53,058 nt of DNA from assembly GCA_964424335.1 (NCBI GenBank), contig CAYRIY010000012.1:1-53058 (forward strand). The letters are read 5' to 3'. The notes under the pieces are model-generated. The model did not search any database, was not told where the DNA came from, and was given only the letters and a program-made list of their open reading frames with translations. The position numbers and the translations under genes were made by a program. Numbering within the stretch: the first letter of the stretch is position 1; the number at the start of each line of letters is the position of its first letter. Shown in pieces: positions 7,951-15,174 of this stretch. The DNA is from CAYRIY01 sp964424335 (lineage in GTDB: Bacteria; Bacillota; Limnochordia; DTU080; RSA5).

Positions 7951-8259
7951 TTAGTCCCAAGATTCGGCCCAGGTCTGGATCGCCTGAACCACCGGCTCGA
8001 GCGCCTGTCCTTTCTCGGTGAGTCGGTATTCGATCGAAACAGGCTTTGTATCATGCACGACGCGCTCGACGACGCCCGCCGACTCGAGCTCTTTGAGGCG
8101 CTCGGAGAGGAGTCGGTCGCTTAGAGCAGGGAGTTGGTGCCGGAAATCGGAGAACCTCCTTGGGCCCCCCAAAAGGATGCGCACCAAGAGCCCCGTCCAC
8201 TTCTTGCCGAGCAGGCTTGCCGCCTCTTCGTATTTGGGACACATCTGACCGTAATCCAT
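7951..8259 (-). CDS. HxlR-family transcriptional regulator, YodB-like
   Basis: A 102-residue winged-helix dimer. The ATG at 8259 is preceded by GAGAGGG; in-frame sequence upstream is not conserved-looking. The N-terminus MCPKYEEAASLLGKKW closely resembles B. subtilis YodB, whose Cys6 senses quinones and diamide. The equivalent here is Cys7. The DNA-binding helix (RFSDFRHQLPALSDRLLSERLKELE) and wing (YRLTEKGQAL) are intact. It is divergent from the YceI gene, and a YodB-like TACT-N7-AGTG box lies at the YceI transcription start region (8513-8527). A redox-responsive repressor of YceI is the best guess; thiol sensing is inference from the Cys. Confidence 0.9.
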   Translation of the reverse strand: MDYGQMCPKYEEAASLLGKKWTGLLVRILLGGPRRFSDFRHQLPALSDRLLSERLKELESAGVVERVVHDTKPVSIEYRLTEKGQALEPVVQAIQTWAESWD

Positions 8260-8478
8260 GGCGCACCCTCTCTTGAAAATGCTCTGCCATGCGTCCCAAC
8301 TTGCCGCCCTTTCGGATCTTATCCGCTCGTGAATAGGCCGGGCAAATAATGTCGGGGCGACCAAGTGGGCGACTCCCACGAAATGGTTTGATATCACGCA
8401 TATTCGTGCAGTCGAATCTTGGCGATGACAAAGAGACATCCTTGGAATGCCCAAAGATATTCTATCACGATTTTGAGC

Positions 8479-8507
8479 TTGACAAAAGTAAGGATCTAAA
8501 ATAATAA
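8479..8507 (+). promoter_or_regulatory. Sigma-A promoter of the YceI gene
   Basis: TTGACA (8479-8484), a 17-base spacer and TAATAA (8502-8507), about 48 bases before the YceI start. The rest of the 295-base divergent region 8260-8554 shows no further gene. Confidence 0.8.
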
Positions 8508-8527
8508 TAAGGTACTAACAAAAAGTG
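8489..8527 (+). promoter_or_regulatory. Candidate HxlR operator region over the YceI promoter
   Basis: TACT-AACAAAA-AGTG at 8513-8527 matches the YodB-type box TACT-N7-AGTA except the last base, and it covers the expected +1. A direct repeat TAAGGATCTAA/TAAGGTACTAA (8489-8499 and 8508-8518, 19 bases apart) brackets the -10. Either could be the site of the divergent HxlR protein. Confidence 0.5.
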
Positions 8528-8554
8528 AGTGCATGAAATCAAGGAGGAGACCAA

Positions 8555-9082
8555 ATGAGCACAGTGTGGAAAGCAGATCCGGGTCATAGCGTCGTTGAAT
8601 TTTCGATCAAACATATGATGATCGCGACGGTGCGAGGGCGGTTTACGGAGTTTGACGTCACGTTGAATGGGGATCCCGAGTCCCTTGCGGACGCTTCGGT
8701 CGAGGTGTCGATCGACGCCGCCAGCATCGACACGCATCAGCCCGATCGTGACGCGCACCTCAAGTCGGCCGATCTTTTTGAGGTCGAGACCTACCCGAAG
8801 ATTACGTTCAAGAGCACCAAGATCGAGTCGGTAGGGGGTAACGAGTACAACATGACCGGCGACCTCACGATTCGCGATCAGACTCATCCGGTCACGTTGA
8901 AAGTGGAGTATGGGGGATCGGGCCCGGACCCGTGGGGTGGCACGCGTGCGGCGTTCAGCGCTACGGGCAAGATCGATCGTCAAGCCTTTGGCGTGAAGTG
9001 GAACGCGCCGCTCGAGACGGGTGGCGTGTTGGTCGGCAACGAGGTCAAACTAAACATCGAAGTGGAGCTCGTCCGTCAGTAA
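8555..9082 (+). CDS. YceI-family lipocalin-like protein (cytoplasmic form)
   Basis: A 175-residue YceI-domain protein: an extended beta-barrel that in characterised members binds polyisoprenoid-type lipids. Typical motifs are WKADPGHSVVEFSIKHM at the start, DAHLKSADLFEVETYPKITFKST in the middle and FGVKWNAPLETGGVLVGNEVKL near the end. No signal peptide is visible, unlike proteobacterial YceI, so it is probably cytoplasmic. Ribosome site AAGGAGG is well placed. It has its own sigma-A promoter and terminator and faces an HxlR regulator, a pairing common in Bacillota and linked to stress responses. The ligand is unknown. Confidence 0.92.
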   Translation: MSTVWKADPGHSVVEFSIKHMMIATVRGRFTEFDVTLNGDPESLADASVEVSIDAASIDTHQPDRDAHLKSADLFEVETYPKITFKSTKIESVGGNEYNMTGDLTIRDQTHPVTLKVEYGGSGPDPWGGTRAAFSATGKIDRQAFGVKWNAPLETGGVLVGNEVKLNIEVELVRQ

Positions 9083-9091
9083 CATTCATCT

Positions 9092-9135
9092 GCCGGGCCC
9101 AAGGAGCAAAGCCTCCTGGGCCCGGCTTTACTTTT
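9092..9135 (+). terminator. Terminator of the YceI gene
   Basis: A long stem of GCCGGGCCCA with TGGGCCCGGC (extended by AGGAG/CTCC with one irregularity) is followed by TTTACTTTT. Confidence 0.8.
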
Positions 9136-9141
9136 GAGCAC

Positions 9142-9178
9142 AAAAAAGAGCGATCCGATTTAGGTCGGACCGCTCTTG
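9142..9178 (-). terminator. Terminator of the cold shock gene
   Basis: AAGAGCG...CGCTCTT with inner TCCGA/TCGGA pairing is followed on the minus strand by a run of six T. It is back to back with the YceI terminator. Confidence 0.8.
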
Positions 9179-9230
9179 TCGAACTCGAGCGTTTTCTCTA
9201 GTTAGGGACTAGCTTTACCGTGAAGTGTGA

Positions 9231-9437
9231 TTACCGCTGGATGGAGACGTTGGACGCCTGCGGACCCTTCTGGCCTTGCGTAACCTCAAAGGTCACGCGC
9301 TGACCCTCTTCAAGGTTCTTGAATCCTTCGCCCAAGATAGCCGAGTAGTGAACGAAAACGTCCTCTCCGCCATCTCGCTCGATGAATCCGTAACCCTTTT
9401 CTGTGTTAAACCACTTCACGGTGCCGTGCTCAGTCAT
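9231..9437 (-). CDS. Cold shock protein, CspA family
   Basis: A 68-residue single CSD domain that binds single-stranded nucleic acid. RNP1 is KGYGFIE and RNP2 is VFVHY; the start MTEHGTVKWFN is standard for the family. ATG at 9437 is chosen over an upstream in-frame start because the family begins there and AGGAGG lies upstream (12-base spacing). A promoter candidate lies at 9488-9516, giving a 5' leader of about 45 bases, shorter than the long thermosensing leaders of some csp genes. Confidence 0.97.
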   Translation of the reverse strand: MTEHGTVKWFNTEKGYGFIERDGGEDVFVHYSAILGEGFKNLEEGQRVTFEVTQGQKGPQASNVSIQR

Positions 9438-9487
9438 GCTAGTGTAAAACCTCCTGAATGGCCAGACAAGTCCGGCGATGTAATCCA

Positions 9488-9516
9488 ACTCTAACACAAA
9501 GTATGTCCCGTGTCTA
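9488..9516 (-). promoter_or_regulatory. Candidate promoter of the cold shock gene
   Basis: On the minus strand TAGACA (9516-9511), a 17-base spacer and TAGAGT (9493-9488). Confidence 0.5.
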
Positions 9517-9566
9517 CAACAAAATAATGCGTTCGACCGGGTTCCTGATTTTGGCGTGACAAGACC

Positions 9567-10844
9567 TCAAGGCGCGGCGCTCACCTGGCGGTCGTTTTGC
9601 ACCGCAAGCGCGGCCGATTTTCCAGCGACCCAACCTGTGCTGTAGGCGCCCTGTAGGTTGTATCCGCCGCTCACACCATCGACGTCGAGCACCTCGCCGG
9701 CAAGGTAGAGCCCGGGCTGGATTTTCGATTCCATCGTCTTGGGATTCACTTCCCGCACATCGACGCCCCCGGCGGTCACCATGGCCTGCTCGATCGGCCT
9801 AGGTCGCTTCACCCGCAATCGGATTTCGGCAAGGAGACCAGCGATGCTGCGGCGCTCTTCTTTGCGGACGAGTCCGGCCTTTTTGTCCGGATCGATCCCG
9901 ATCTCGGCAAGGAGCACCGGGGTGAGGGATGAGGGCCACCATCCGTCAAAGAGGTTCTTCGCGGCCTTTGCGGGCGATTGGTCGATTCGCTCGTTGAGGA
10001 CGCGGGCAAAGTCATCCTGACTCTTGCTCGGGTCGATGCGGATGCCGAGTTCGACCTCGCCGGGGTGGGACTCGAGCGCCACGACCGCTTGATGGCTTAC
10101 ATTGAGCACGGCCGGGCCCGAGATGCCAAAGTGGGTAAAGAGGACGTCTTCCTTGTACTGAGCTTTGCGTTTCCCTCCGGCGTAAACGGTCACCGTAACG
10201 CCTCGGAGCGCGACGCCCTTCACGTGTGCGGGCCAGCCTTCGACTGTCTCGAGCGCGATGATCGCGGGCCTCGGCCTCACGATGGTGTGCCCAAAGCTTT
10301 GTGCAAAGCGGTAGCCGTCGCCCCGCGTGCCGCTGGTGGGATAGGAGACGCCGCCCGTTGCTATGATGAGGCGCCTTGCAAGACGTTTTTGTCCGTCTTC
10401 GGTACGGATCAAGAAGTTGCCTTCCTGCCGCGACACATCGGCGACCGCAGCGTTCAGGACGATCTTGGCATGCGCGCGGCGGGCCGCCCGCTCGAGCGCC
10501 GCCACGATGTCCTTTGCCGTATCTCGCACGGGAAAGACGCGGCCGCGGTCTTCGACTTTGGTTTCGACGCCCTCTTCGGCAAGGAGGCGAATGATGTCAT
10601 CATTGGTGAACTGATTGAACGCGCTAAAGAGAAAGCGGCCATTGCCGGGGAACGATTCGACGAGGTGTCGCACGTCGCCCGTATTGGTCACATTGCAGCG
10701 GCCGCCCCCGGACATGAGGATCTTGATGCCAAGTTTCGCATTTCGCTCGAGGAGAACGGCAGGCGTGCCTGTCCTGCCTGCGGCGATCGCAGCCATGATG
10801 CCGGCAGCGCCGCCGCCGATGATGCAAATTGAGTCGATGGTCAA
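9567..10844 (-). CDS. HI0933/YhiN-family FAD-dependent oxidoreductase
   Basis: A 425-residue flavoprotein (BaiN/HI0933 type). It shows the N-terminal dinucleotide fold GGGAAGIMAAIAAGR, the family hallmark LGIKILMSGGGRCNVTN, the ATGGVSYPTSGTRGDGY segment, and a C-terminal FAD-contacting LAGEVLDVDGVSGGYNLQGAYSTGWVAG. The TTG start is supported by GGAGG seven bases upstream. Members are poorly characterised; proposed roles include reduction of unsaturated ring systems such as bile acid intermediates. It follows the Gfo/Idh gene by 37 bases, probably in one transcript. The substrate is unknown. Confidence 0.93.
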   Translation of the reverse strand: MTIDSICIIGGGAAGIMAAIAAGRTGTPAVLLERNAKLGIKILMSGGGRCNVTNTGDVRHLVESFPGNGRFLFSAFNQFTNDDIIRLLAEEGVETKVEDRGRVFPVRDTAKDIVAALERAARRAHAKIVLNAAVADVSRQEGNFLIRTEDGQKRLARRLIIATGGVSYPTSGTRGDGYRFAQSFGHTIVRPRPAIIALETVEGWPAHVKGVALRGVTVTVYAGGKRKAQYKEDVLFTHFGISGPAVLNVSHQAVVALESHPGEVELGIRIDPSKSQDDFARVLNERIDQSPAKAAKNLFDGWWPSSLTPVLLAEIGIDPDKKAGLVRKEERRSIAGLLAEIRLRVKRPRPIEQAMVTAGGVDVREVNPKTMESKIQPGLYLAGEVLDVDGVSGGYNLQGAYSTGWVAGKSAALAVQNDRQVSAAP

Positions 10845-10881
10845 AAGCGTTCCTCCGTCGCCCTTTCAAGCCTTCGTCGCG

Positions 10882-11934
10882 CTAGCGCGAGTCGAGGCGG
10901 AGCGTTCGGTCTTTGAGCGGCAGGTGGATCCGTGTTCCGCCTTGCCGCTCGGATTCGCGCAGGGCGATCGCGATTTCGAGTGCGGCACGCCCGTCCCGTG
11001 CCGAACACCGAGGCGAACTCCCGCTTGCAAGGCACTCGAGGATGTCGTAGACGGCATTGATCGTTGCGCTCTTCACGCGGGAGGGCCGCGGAAAAACGTG
11101 CCGCACCGGCATGCCGCGCGGATCGCTAAACTTCTCGTACTCCCATTGGACGCCGTTCGCCCATGTGCGAATGCGGCCCTCCGTACCGATTGCCTCAAAC
11201 TCTACTTGACTTGTGGACAGGGCGTTGTAAAAGCCGGTCGCGCCGTTTGCAAACTTGAGGTAGCCGTTTCCCGGAAGGTCGTCATCGCCGCGTGCTTTGT
11301 CCGCAGGCACATCGCCCATGACCCAGGCGACGTCCGAGCCTGCCAACATGCGTAAGACGTCGAGCGCGTGAGATCCGGAGTGCGACATGCCGCCGGGGCA
11401 AGAGCCCGAGACGTGGCGGACCCGTCCGATCGCGCCATTATTGATCATTGCCTCGGCTTGCACATAATACGCATGCCAGCGGCGACTGCAGTTTACGGCA
11501 AGGACGACGCCTTCGGCCTCCACGCGCTCCACGATCCGGTCGGCCTCTTCGAGACTGCAGGCGAGCGCTTTTTCGGCAAAAATGGCACGTACTCCGGCAT
11601 CGATGGCGTCATGAATGACTTGCGCACGTTCGGTTGCGCGGGTCGTGATGCTGATGAGGTCGAGATCGAGCTCATCGAGCATGGCGCGGTAGTCCGCATA
11701 AAGCTTCGTCACGCCCCAGCGGTTTCCAAACGCCTCCAAAGCCGCCGGGTTGACATCCGCGGCGCCCACGATCTCAATTTCCGGTATTTCGCTGTACGCG
11801 GCCGCATGGGAGTACGGCAACTGGACGGCCGGATAGTCGAGCACCTCATCGTCGATCGTACTGCCCATCCGGCCACAACCGATCACGCCGACGCGAAACT
11901 TCCCACTCACGCGCTTTTTCAACCCCTTTGCCAA
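10882..11934 (-). CDS. Gfo/Idh/MocA-family NAD(P)-dependent oxidoreductase
   Basis: A 350-residue sugar- or inositol-type dehydrogenase. The Rossmann start is VGVIGCGRMG, the family EKALAC motif holds the active-site Lys (AEKALACSLEEAD), and the C-terminal beta-sheet domain follows (GSCPGGMSHSGSHALDVLRMLAG). TTG at 11934 was taken as start; a GTG at 11910 with AAAGGGG upstream is also possible. It follows a 60-residue membrane protein gene and precedes the flavoprotein gene. The substrate cannot be read from the sequence; the nearby RpiR regulator suggests sugar or amino-sugar metabolism. Confidence 0.92.
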   Translation of the reverse strand: MAKGLKKRVSGKFRVGVIGCGRMGSTIDDEVLDYPAVQLPYSHAAAYSEIPEIEIVGAADVNPAALEAFGNRWGVTKLYADYRAMLDELDLDLISITTRATERAQVIHDAIDAGVRAIFAEKALACSLEEADRIVERVEAEGVVLAVNCSRRWHAYYVQAEAMINNGAIGRVRHVSGSCPGGMSHSGSHALDVLRMLAGSDVAWVMGDVPADKARGDDDLPGNGYLKFANGATGFYNALSTSQVEFEAIGTEGRIRTWANGVQWEYEKFSDPRGMPVRHVFPRPSRVKSATINAVYDILECLASGSSPRCSARDGRAALEIAIALRESERQGGTRIHLPLKDRTLRLDSR

Positions 11935-11979
11935 CTTGGGGTGACTTGTACCGATCGCCCAATGGGCGACGGAGCGACC

Positions 11980-12162
11980 TTAATCGTCCTTCTTTTCGGA
12001 CCCGTTCTTACCATCGTTCCGGCGCTTTGTGAGGACACCGTCTTCGCCGAAAAGGTACTGGGCCAAAAAACCCGTTCCAAGTCCGAGGAGCGCACCGGGG
12101 GCGACGTCGCCCGCCCACATTCCAATGGCGATTCCAACGAAAAGACACCCTGCGATCAACAT
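11980..12162 (-). CDS. Small membrane protein of unknown function
   Basis: A 60-residue protein with one or two hydrophobic stretches (glycine-rich, about residues 2-38) and a very charged C-terminal tail rich in Lys, Asp and Asn. ATG at 12162 is chosen because GGAGGTGAT, a near-perfect anti-Shine-Dalgarno match, ends seven bases before it; upstream in-frame GTG/ATG codons overlap that site. It lies 45 bases before the Gfo/Idh gene in the same direction. I do not recognise it; it recalls small membrane-anchored stress proteins in layout only. Confidence 0.6.
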   Translation of the reverse strand: MLIAGCLFVGIAIGMWAGDVAPGALLGLGTGFLAQYLFGEDGVLTKRRNDGKNGSEKKDD

Positions 12163-12263
12163 GCCGCGCATCACCTCCCCAAGTTAAACCTCGCACGATC
12201 AATTTAGCCTATGAAGCGGAAAGTCCTATTTGGCATGCTGGGAAATTGGGAAGTGTCGGAAAG

Positions 12264-13109
12264 TCAAACGAACGCGGGATCATCCCACTCGAGGGGGATC
12301 GTGCCCATGCGTTCGATGACGTCTAAGACCAACATGTCGACGAGGAGGAGTTGCGGCGCTCGTAGACCCAATGGCGTGCCCCCGAGCGTCACGTTGCGCG
12401 CCGCGGTGAGGAGCACGATATCGGCTGCATCCGTGAGGATCGATTTCACCTGACTGGTGATCGCGACGATCGATGCGCCGCGGCGGTGAAATTCGATAAA
12501 GAGGTCGGCGATCACTTCGACGTGTCCCGATTGGGAGAGGACGACTAGGACGTCTCCTTCCTTGACGAGGCGGCTGAGGTGGCCAAGCTCCCGGGCGTCT
12601 TGCGCGGAACGAGCGCTGAGCGCGCCTCGGGTCATCTTGTGCTCGGCGCTTTGAGCCAATAACGCGGAGTCGCCGGGAATGCCGAACCAGACGACCAGCG
12701 ACGCGCCGCAGAGGGCGTCCACGGCCCGCTCATACTCGGGTGGGCTGAGTGTGTCTAAGCTTGTAGTCATCGACGGAAGCACCATCTCGATCACCCGGTT
12801 GGCGGCAGGAGTGAAGCGAGCAGGGCCCGTGGCCGTAGGGTCGGTGGAAGCTTTGATCCAGGCTGCCTTGAAGTCGGCAAACCCGTCGTAACCCAGCTCC
12901 TGACAAAACCTGACGACGGCGGAGCGCGAAAGGCCCGTCAAGCGTGAGATCTCACCCGTCGTGAACTGCGTATGCGGAATCTCGCCGGGCCGCAAGTTGA
13001 TCAGCCAAGTCGCCAGTTTCAATGCATTTCCGGAGAGTCGGTCGACGCGCGCGCGGATGGCTGAGACGGGATCGACTTCTTTGCGAGAGTCCGCTGACGG
13101 AACGTCCAC
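12264..13109 (-). CDS. MurR/RpiR-family transcriptional regulator with SIS domain
   Basis: About 281 residues. The N-terminal HTH_6 domain (FTTGEISRLTGLSRSAVVRFCQELGYDGFADFKAAW) is followed by a SIS phosphosugar-binding domain (LVVWFGIPGDSALLAQSAEHKMTR; DVLVVLSQSGHVEVIADLFIEFHRRGASIVAITS). Such proteins sense phosphorylated sugars or amino sugars. The start is uncertain: GTG at 13109 has AAGGAG 13 bases upstream, and TTG at 13163 would add 18 residues. It is divergent from the short ORF and MPE-PHP gene. A 12-base palindrome at 13245-13256 overlaps the -35 of the divergent promoter and is a likely operator. Confidence 0.9.
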   Translation of the reverse strand: MDVPSADSRKEVDPVSAIRARVDRLSGNALKLATWLINLRPGEIPHTQFTTGEISRLTGLSRSAVVRFCQELGYDGFADFKAAWIKASTDPTATGPARFTPAANRVIEMVLPSMTTSLDTLSPPEYERAVDALCGASLVVWFGIPGDSALLAQSAEHKMTRGALSARSAQDARELGHLSRLVKEGDVLVVLSQSGHVEVIADLFIEFHRRGASIVAITSQVKSILTDAADIVLLTAARNVTLGGTPLGLRAPQLLLVDMLVLDVIERMGTIPLEWDDPAFV

Positions 13110-13244
13110 GTGCTCGAACAGGCTCCTTCTAAAAAACGATCGCAATTGCGTGTGGCCGACCAAAGCCGGATGGCCAAGCGGCCACGCGGTTGTAACTGTA
13201 TGGTAAACGCCCTCACTCGATCTGTCCAGTTAAAGAACGTCCGG

Positions 13245-13279
13245 TGTCAATTGACAGGGGGAGGCAGCGCCATTATACT
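13245..13279 (+). promoter_or_regulatory. Strong sigma-A promoter with palindrome over the -35
   Basis: TTGACA (13251-13256), a 17-base spacer and TATACT (13274-13279). The -35 is the right half of the perfect palindrome TGTCAATTGACA (13245-13256), a plausible operator for the divergent RpiR regulator. Confidence 0.8.
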
Positions 13280-13320
13280 GAACAGAACAATGATCCATAA
13301 ACGTTGAATGTGGGGGAACA

Positions 13321-13491
13321 TTGGTTCGTGATGGGGATGCCTGCCGATCACGTGTAGGCGACGTGGCGCAGGTGAGCGATGAGCTGATCGCCATGCTGCA
13401 GTCGGTCCTGCGGCGCAACGAGCAACCCTATGAGATCGCCGCGCAAGAGGCAAAGCCGCGCTATCGAATCATTGCCGATACGTATCGATAG
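13321..13491 (+). CDS. Short ORF, unknown function, ahead of the MPE-PHP gene
   Basis: A 56-codon frame from TTG 13321 (GGGGG a few bases upstream), or 42 codons from GTG 13363. From about 13357 onward third positions are strongly G/C, as in the real genes here, which supports coding. The product is soluble and charged, ending in KPRYRIIADTYR. It lies about 40 bases downstream of the strong promoter at 13251-13279 and ends 44 bases before the MPE-PHP gene, so the two are probably co-transcribed. No family was recognised. Confidence 0.45.
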   Translation: MVRDGDACRSRVGDVAQVSDELIAMLQSVLRRNEQPYEIAAQEAKPRYRIIADTYR

Positions 13492-13535
13492 GTGTAGCAT
13501 CGATAGGTCTATTTTGGAAAGGAAATTCTAAGCCA

Positions 13536-15035
13536 ATGTCTTCGAGTACGATCGCCGTCATCTCCGACATACATGACAAGGAATATCCCGGATCGCTCGA
13601 CGTAACCCTCGCCCTTACGGCTCGGGCGGTCCATCGCCTCAATCGATTCATCAAGCCGGACATTACGGTGATCCTCGGAGACTTGGTGGACGATCCAAGG
13701 GACCCGGACGCGCTCGACCGGCTGCGCCGGATCAAAGAGACGCTCGACCTGCTCAAAAGTCCATACATCGTCATTCCCGGCAATCGCGATCCAAAGGCCG
13801 ACCAATTCTATACGGTGTTTGATCGACCACAGCCCTACATTGACTGCGGGCATGTTCGTCTCGTCCCGTTTCTCGATCGATTCCACGGTGGGTTTCCGCT
13901 CACGCGGTCGAAGGAGGATCTCGAGCGGCTTGCCGCGGCGCGAGTGCGCTATTCGGGCCCAATCGTGGCGCTGCAGCACGTCCCGGTAAAACCGCCGGGA
14001 GGCGAAAGCACAGGCTCCATTTACGCCAATGTGGACGAGGTCAACCAGGCCTTTGAAGCAGCCGGCGTTACCCTTTCGATCGGGGGCCACTACCATGCGA
14101 CCAAGGGCCTGGAGCGCGTGGGGCAATGCGCTCATCTCGCAGTGAAAGCCTTTAGGGACGCACCCTTTACATTCACGGTCGTGCACATCGACGGCACGGG
14201 CCGGATCGAGGGGGCGGAGCACCAACTCCAGATGCCCAGAAGCCTCGAATTGATCGATGTGCACACACACAGCGAATTCGCCTACTGCAGCAAGGCGATG
14301 CGAATGAACCAAACGCCGTTGCTCGCGGATCTGTTTGGCCTTGCGGGCGTGGCGCTCACCGAACATTCCGGTCAGCTATACTTTGAGCGAAGTGTCTATT
14401 GGAAAGGCGCGTTCTGCGAGCAAGGCATCGAGACGATCGATGGGCGCGATGAGAGGATCGACGCGTACTGGCAAGCCGTGGATCTCGAGTGGGATGGATC
14501 GCTGTGGGCGGGGCTCGAGATCGATGCTGATTACCGTGGCGGCCTCGTGGTGCGGCCCGAAGACTTTCGCCGCTCAGAGATTCGAAACGGCGCAGTGCAT
14601 TACTTGCGCGAGCTCAGAAAGCGCGAGCACGCCGATCCGGATCGAGTGGCGGACGAGTTTATGCAGGTGACACAAGGCATCGTGCAGTCGGGAATCGACG
14701 TGCTGGTTCACCCGTTCCGCGTCTTTCGCCGAGCGGGGCTGCCCGTACCGGAGCGACTTTTTGAACCGGTCGCCCGTCTCCTTGCCAAGCACGGCGTCGC
14801 TGCCGAGATCAACTTCCACACCAATGAACCGGACCCCCGCTTTTTTGAGATCTGCCTCGACTTGGGTGTGCAACTCGCCTTTGGCAGCGATGCCCACGAG
14901 ATTTGGGAGGTAGGCGAGTTCGCACCGCACTTGCGGCTCCTCGAGGAGTGCGGTTTTGACGGCGATGTCCGCGATATTTTGTGGACTCCGCCGCCAAACC
15001 GCATTCGCCGAGATCGCCGGAAGGCTAGGGACTGA
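13536..15035 (+). CDS. Metallophosphoesterase-PHP domain fusion protein
   Basis: A 499-residue protein with two metal hydrolase domains. Residues about 5-225 are a calcineurin-like phosphoesterase: SDIHD (Asp11, His13), ILGDLVDD, PGNRDPK, ALQHVPVK and GGHYHATK supply the full set of metal ligands. Residues about 238-490 form a PHP domain: DVHTHSEF, a central TEHS, HPF and a final FGSDAH. No signal peptide, so it is cytoplasmic. Each domain alone is a phosphatase or phosphodiesterase fold; having both with intact motifs in one chain suggests a two-step dephosphorylation or cyclic phosphodiester opening. The divergent RpiR sensor suggests a phosphosugar substrate. The substrate is unknown. Confidence 0.85.
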   Translation: MSSSTIAVISDIHDKEYPGSLDVTLALTARAVHRLNRFIKPDITVILGDLVDDPRDPDALDRLRRIKETLDLLKSPYIVIPGNRDPKADQFYTVFDRPQPYIDCGHVRLVPFLDRFHGGFPLTRSKEDLERLAAARVRYSGPIVALQHVPVKPPGGESTGSIYANVDEVNQAFEAAGVTLSIGGHYHATKGLERVGQCAHLAVKAFRDAPFTFTVVHIDGTGRIEGAEHQLQMPRSLELIDVHTHSEFAYCSKAMRMNQTPLLADLFGLAGVALTEHSGQLYFERSVYWKGAFCEQGIETIDGRDERIDAYWQAVDLEWDGSLWAGLEIDADYRGGLVVRPEDFRRSEIRNGAVHYLRELRKREHADPDRVADEFMQVTQGIVQSGIDVLVHPFRVFRRAGLPVPERLFEPVARLLAKHGVAAEINFHTNEPDPRFFEICLDLGVQLAFGSDAHEIWEVGEFAPHLRLLEECGFDGDVRDILWTPPPNRIRRDRRKARD

Positions 15036-15174
15036 CGGCTACTACACATCCGGACGCACGTAGTGAGAATTGGCATGTCAATGTTAAGTGTAAAAAAGGA
15101 ATCGCTGGGAGCGGAGGCTAATATTAACTTTGTTCGGTCAGTGACAAAAGTAAGTTGGGCCAGGAGGCAGGCAG

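Noticed and set aside
9978..10832. Long open frame on the plus strand opposite the flavoprotein gene
   Set aside because: It is the antisense of a gene with strong family motifs, has no recognisable domain, and is explained by the high GC content that keeps shadow frames open.
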